A stretch of 7,030 bases of DNA from JBFWIL01 sp050256015 (GTDB lineage: Bacteria; Bacteroidota; Bacteroidia; Bacteroidales; Prolixibacteraceae), in assembly GCA_050256015.1 (NCBI GenBank), contig JBFWIL010000145.1:1-7030 (forward strand), read 5' to 3'. The notes beneath the pieces are model-generated. The model saw only the letters and a program-made list of their open reading frames with translations. It was not told the origin of the DNA and did no database searches. The position numbers were made by a program, and so were the translations under genes. Positions within the stretch are counted from its first letter, which is position 1. Each line of letters begins with the position of its first letter. Positions 6,398 to 7,030 of this stretch are shown one piece after another.

Positions 6398-7030
6398 TTA
6401 TCGTTCTTTGCCTCCGAACTCCATCAGGTAGGCTTTGACAAATCCGTCAATCTCTCCATCCAGCACGGCCTGCACATTCCCGGTTTCGTAACCGGTACGC
6501 AGATCTTTGACCATCCGGTAGGGTTGAAGCACATACGAACGAATTTGTGATCCCCATTCAATTTTCTTTTTCTGCGATTCAATCTGCGTCACAGCTTCCC
6601 GGCGTTTACGCAGTTCCAGTTCATAGAGCTGTGACTTCAGCAGGCGCAGGGCATTTTCCTTGTTGGCCAGTTGCGAACGGCTTTCCGTATTTTCAATCAT
6701 AATGCCGGTGGGAGCATGTCTCAACCGGACACCGGTTTCCACCTTATTGACATTCTGACCTCCTGCCCCCCCCGAACGAAAAGTGTCCCAGCTGATATCT
6801 GCCGGATTGATCTCCACCTCGATGGAGTCGTCGACCAGAGGAGCCACAAATACAGAAGAGAAAGAGGTCATCCGCTTATTCTGCGCATTGAAAGGAGACA
6901 AACGAACCAGCCGGTGAACCCCGTTTTCACTTTTCAGGTAGCCATAGGCATATTCTCCTTCAAACTCCAGTGTGCAGCTTTTTACCCCTACTTCATCTCC
7001 CGGGTTAAACTCGGATACTTTTACCTGATA
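6398..7030 (-). CDS. prfB: Peptide chain release factor 2, 5' end cut by window edge
   Basis: RF2 recognises UAA and UGA in the ribosomal A site and triggers release of the finished protein. The window holds the last 210 residues of an approximately 365-residue protein. It starts inside domain 2 ([18 protein letters not shown]). The stop-codon-reading tripeptide SPF is present in RLVRLSPFN, which marks RF2 rather than RF1. The catalytic GGQ, which is methylated on Gln in other bacteria, is encoded at 6763-6755 ([10 protein letters not shown]). The C-terminal [20 protein letters not shown] and [13 protein letters not shown] blocks are normal. The N-terminal domain, and any programmed frameshift site, lie outside the window. 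The gene ends in TAA, 10 bases before ppk1, which suggests cotranscription. Confidence 0.96.
   Translation of the reverse strand, partial: YQVKVSEFNPGDEVGVKSCTLEFEGEYAYGYLKSENGVHRLVRLSPFNAQNKRMTSFSSVFVAPLVDDSIEVEINPADISWDTFRSGGAGGQNVNKVETGVRLRHAPTGIMIENTESRSQLANKENALRLLKSQLYELELRKRREAVTQIESQKKKIEWGSQIRSYVLQPYRMVKDLRTGYETGNVQAVLDGEIDGFVKAYLMEFGGKER

Overview
The window looks like chromosomal DNA from a member of the Bacteroidota, probably class Bacteroidia. The evidence is a perfect Bacteroidota-type promoter (TTTG, 19 bases, TATTTTTG) in front of a tRNA, a tRNA without an encoded CCA end, A-rich rather than strong Shine-Dalgarno leaders, and proteins (Upp, OxyR, PPK1) that read like the versions I know from that phylum. 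I see no insertion sequence, phage gene or CRISPR array. Most of the window is housekeeping and stress-response DNA.

Layout from left to right. A 3'-truncated uracil phosphoribosyltransferase gene (upp, minus strand) lies 43 bases downstream of radC (minus). A strong rho-independent terminator then separates radC from rpsT (ribosomal protein S20, minus). rpsT follows a tRNA-Glu(UUC) gene, and one clear promoter upstream of the tRNA probably drives both. Next is oxyR (minus), with both redox cysteines of the peroxide sensor. Divergent from oxyR, across about 150 bases, is a gene for a predicted lipoprotein of unknown family (plus). Converging on it from the right is a two-gene unit on the minus strand: the C-terminal 210 codons of prfB (release factor 2) and, 10 bases later, a long polyphosphate kinase gene.

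The most unusual object is the polyphosphate kinase. Residues 1-687 are a complete PPK1. Residues 688-800 are a complete ArsC/Spx-family thioredoxin-fold protein in the same reading frame, with its own methionine at the join. The ArsC part keeps its catalytic cysteine and two of the three arginines of classical arsenate reductases but has glutamine in place of the third. Both other frames stop within 20 bases of the join, and adding a single A to an A4 run there would restore two separate adjacent genes. The fusion could therefore be a real bifunctional protein, a recent one-base fusion, or a sequencing error. No arsenic-resistance genes are visible nearby.

Overall the genes serve translation (tRNA-Glu, S20, RF2), pyrimidine salvage (Upp), and peroxide or general stress (OxyR, PPK1, the redox-type ArsC domain). 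The stress grouping is an inference from proximity, not something the sequence proves.
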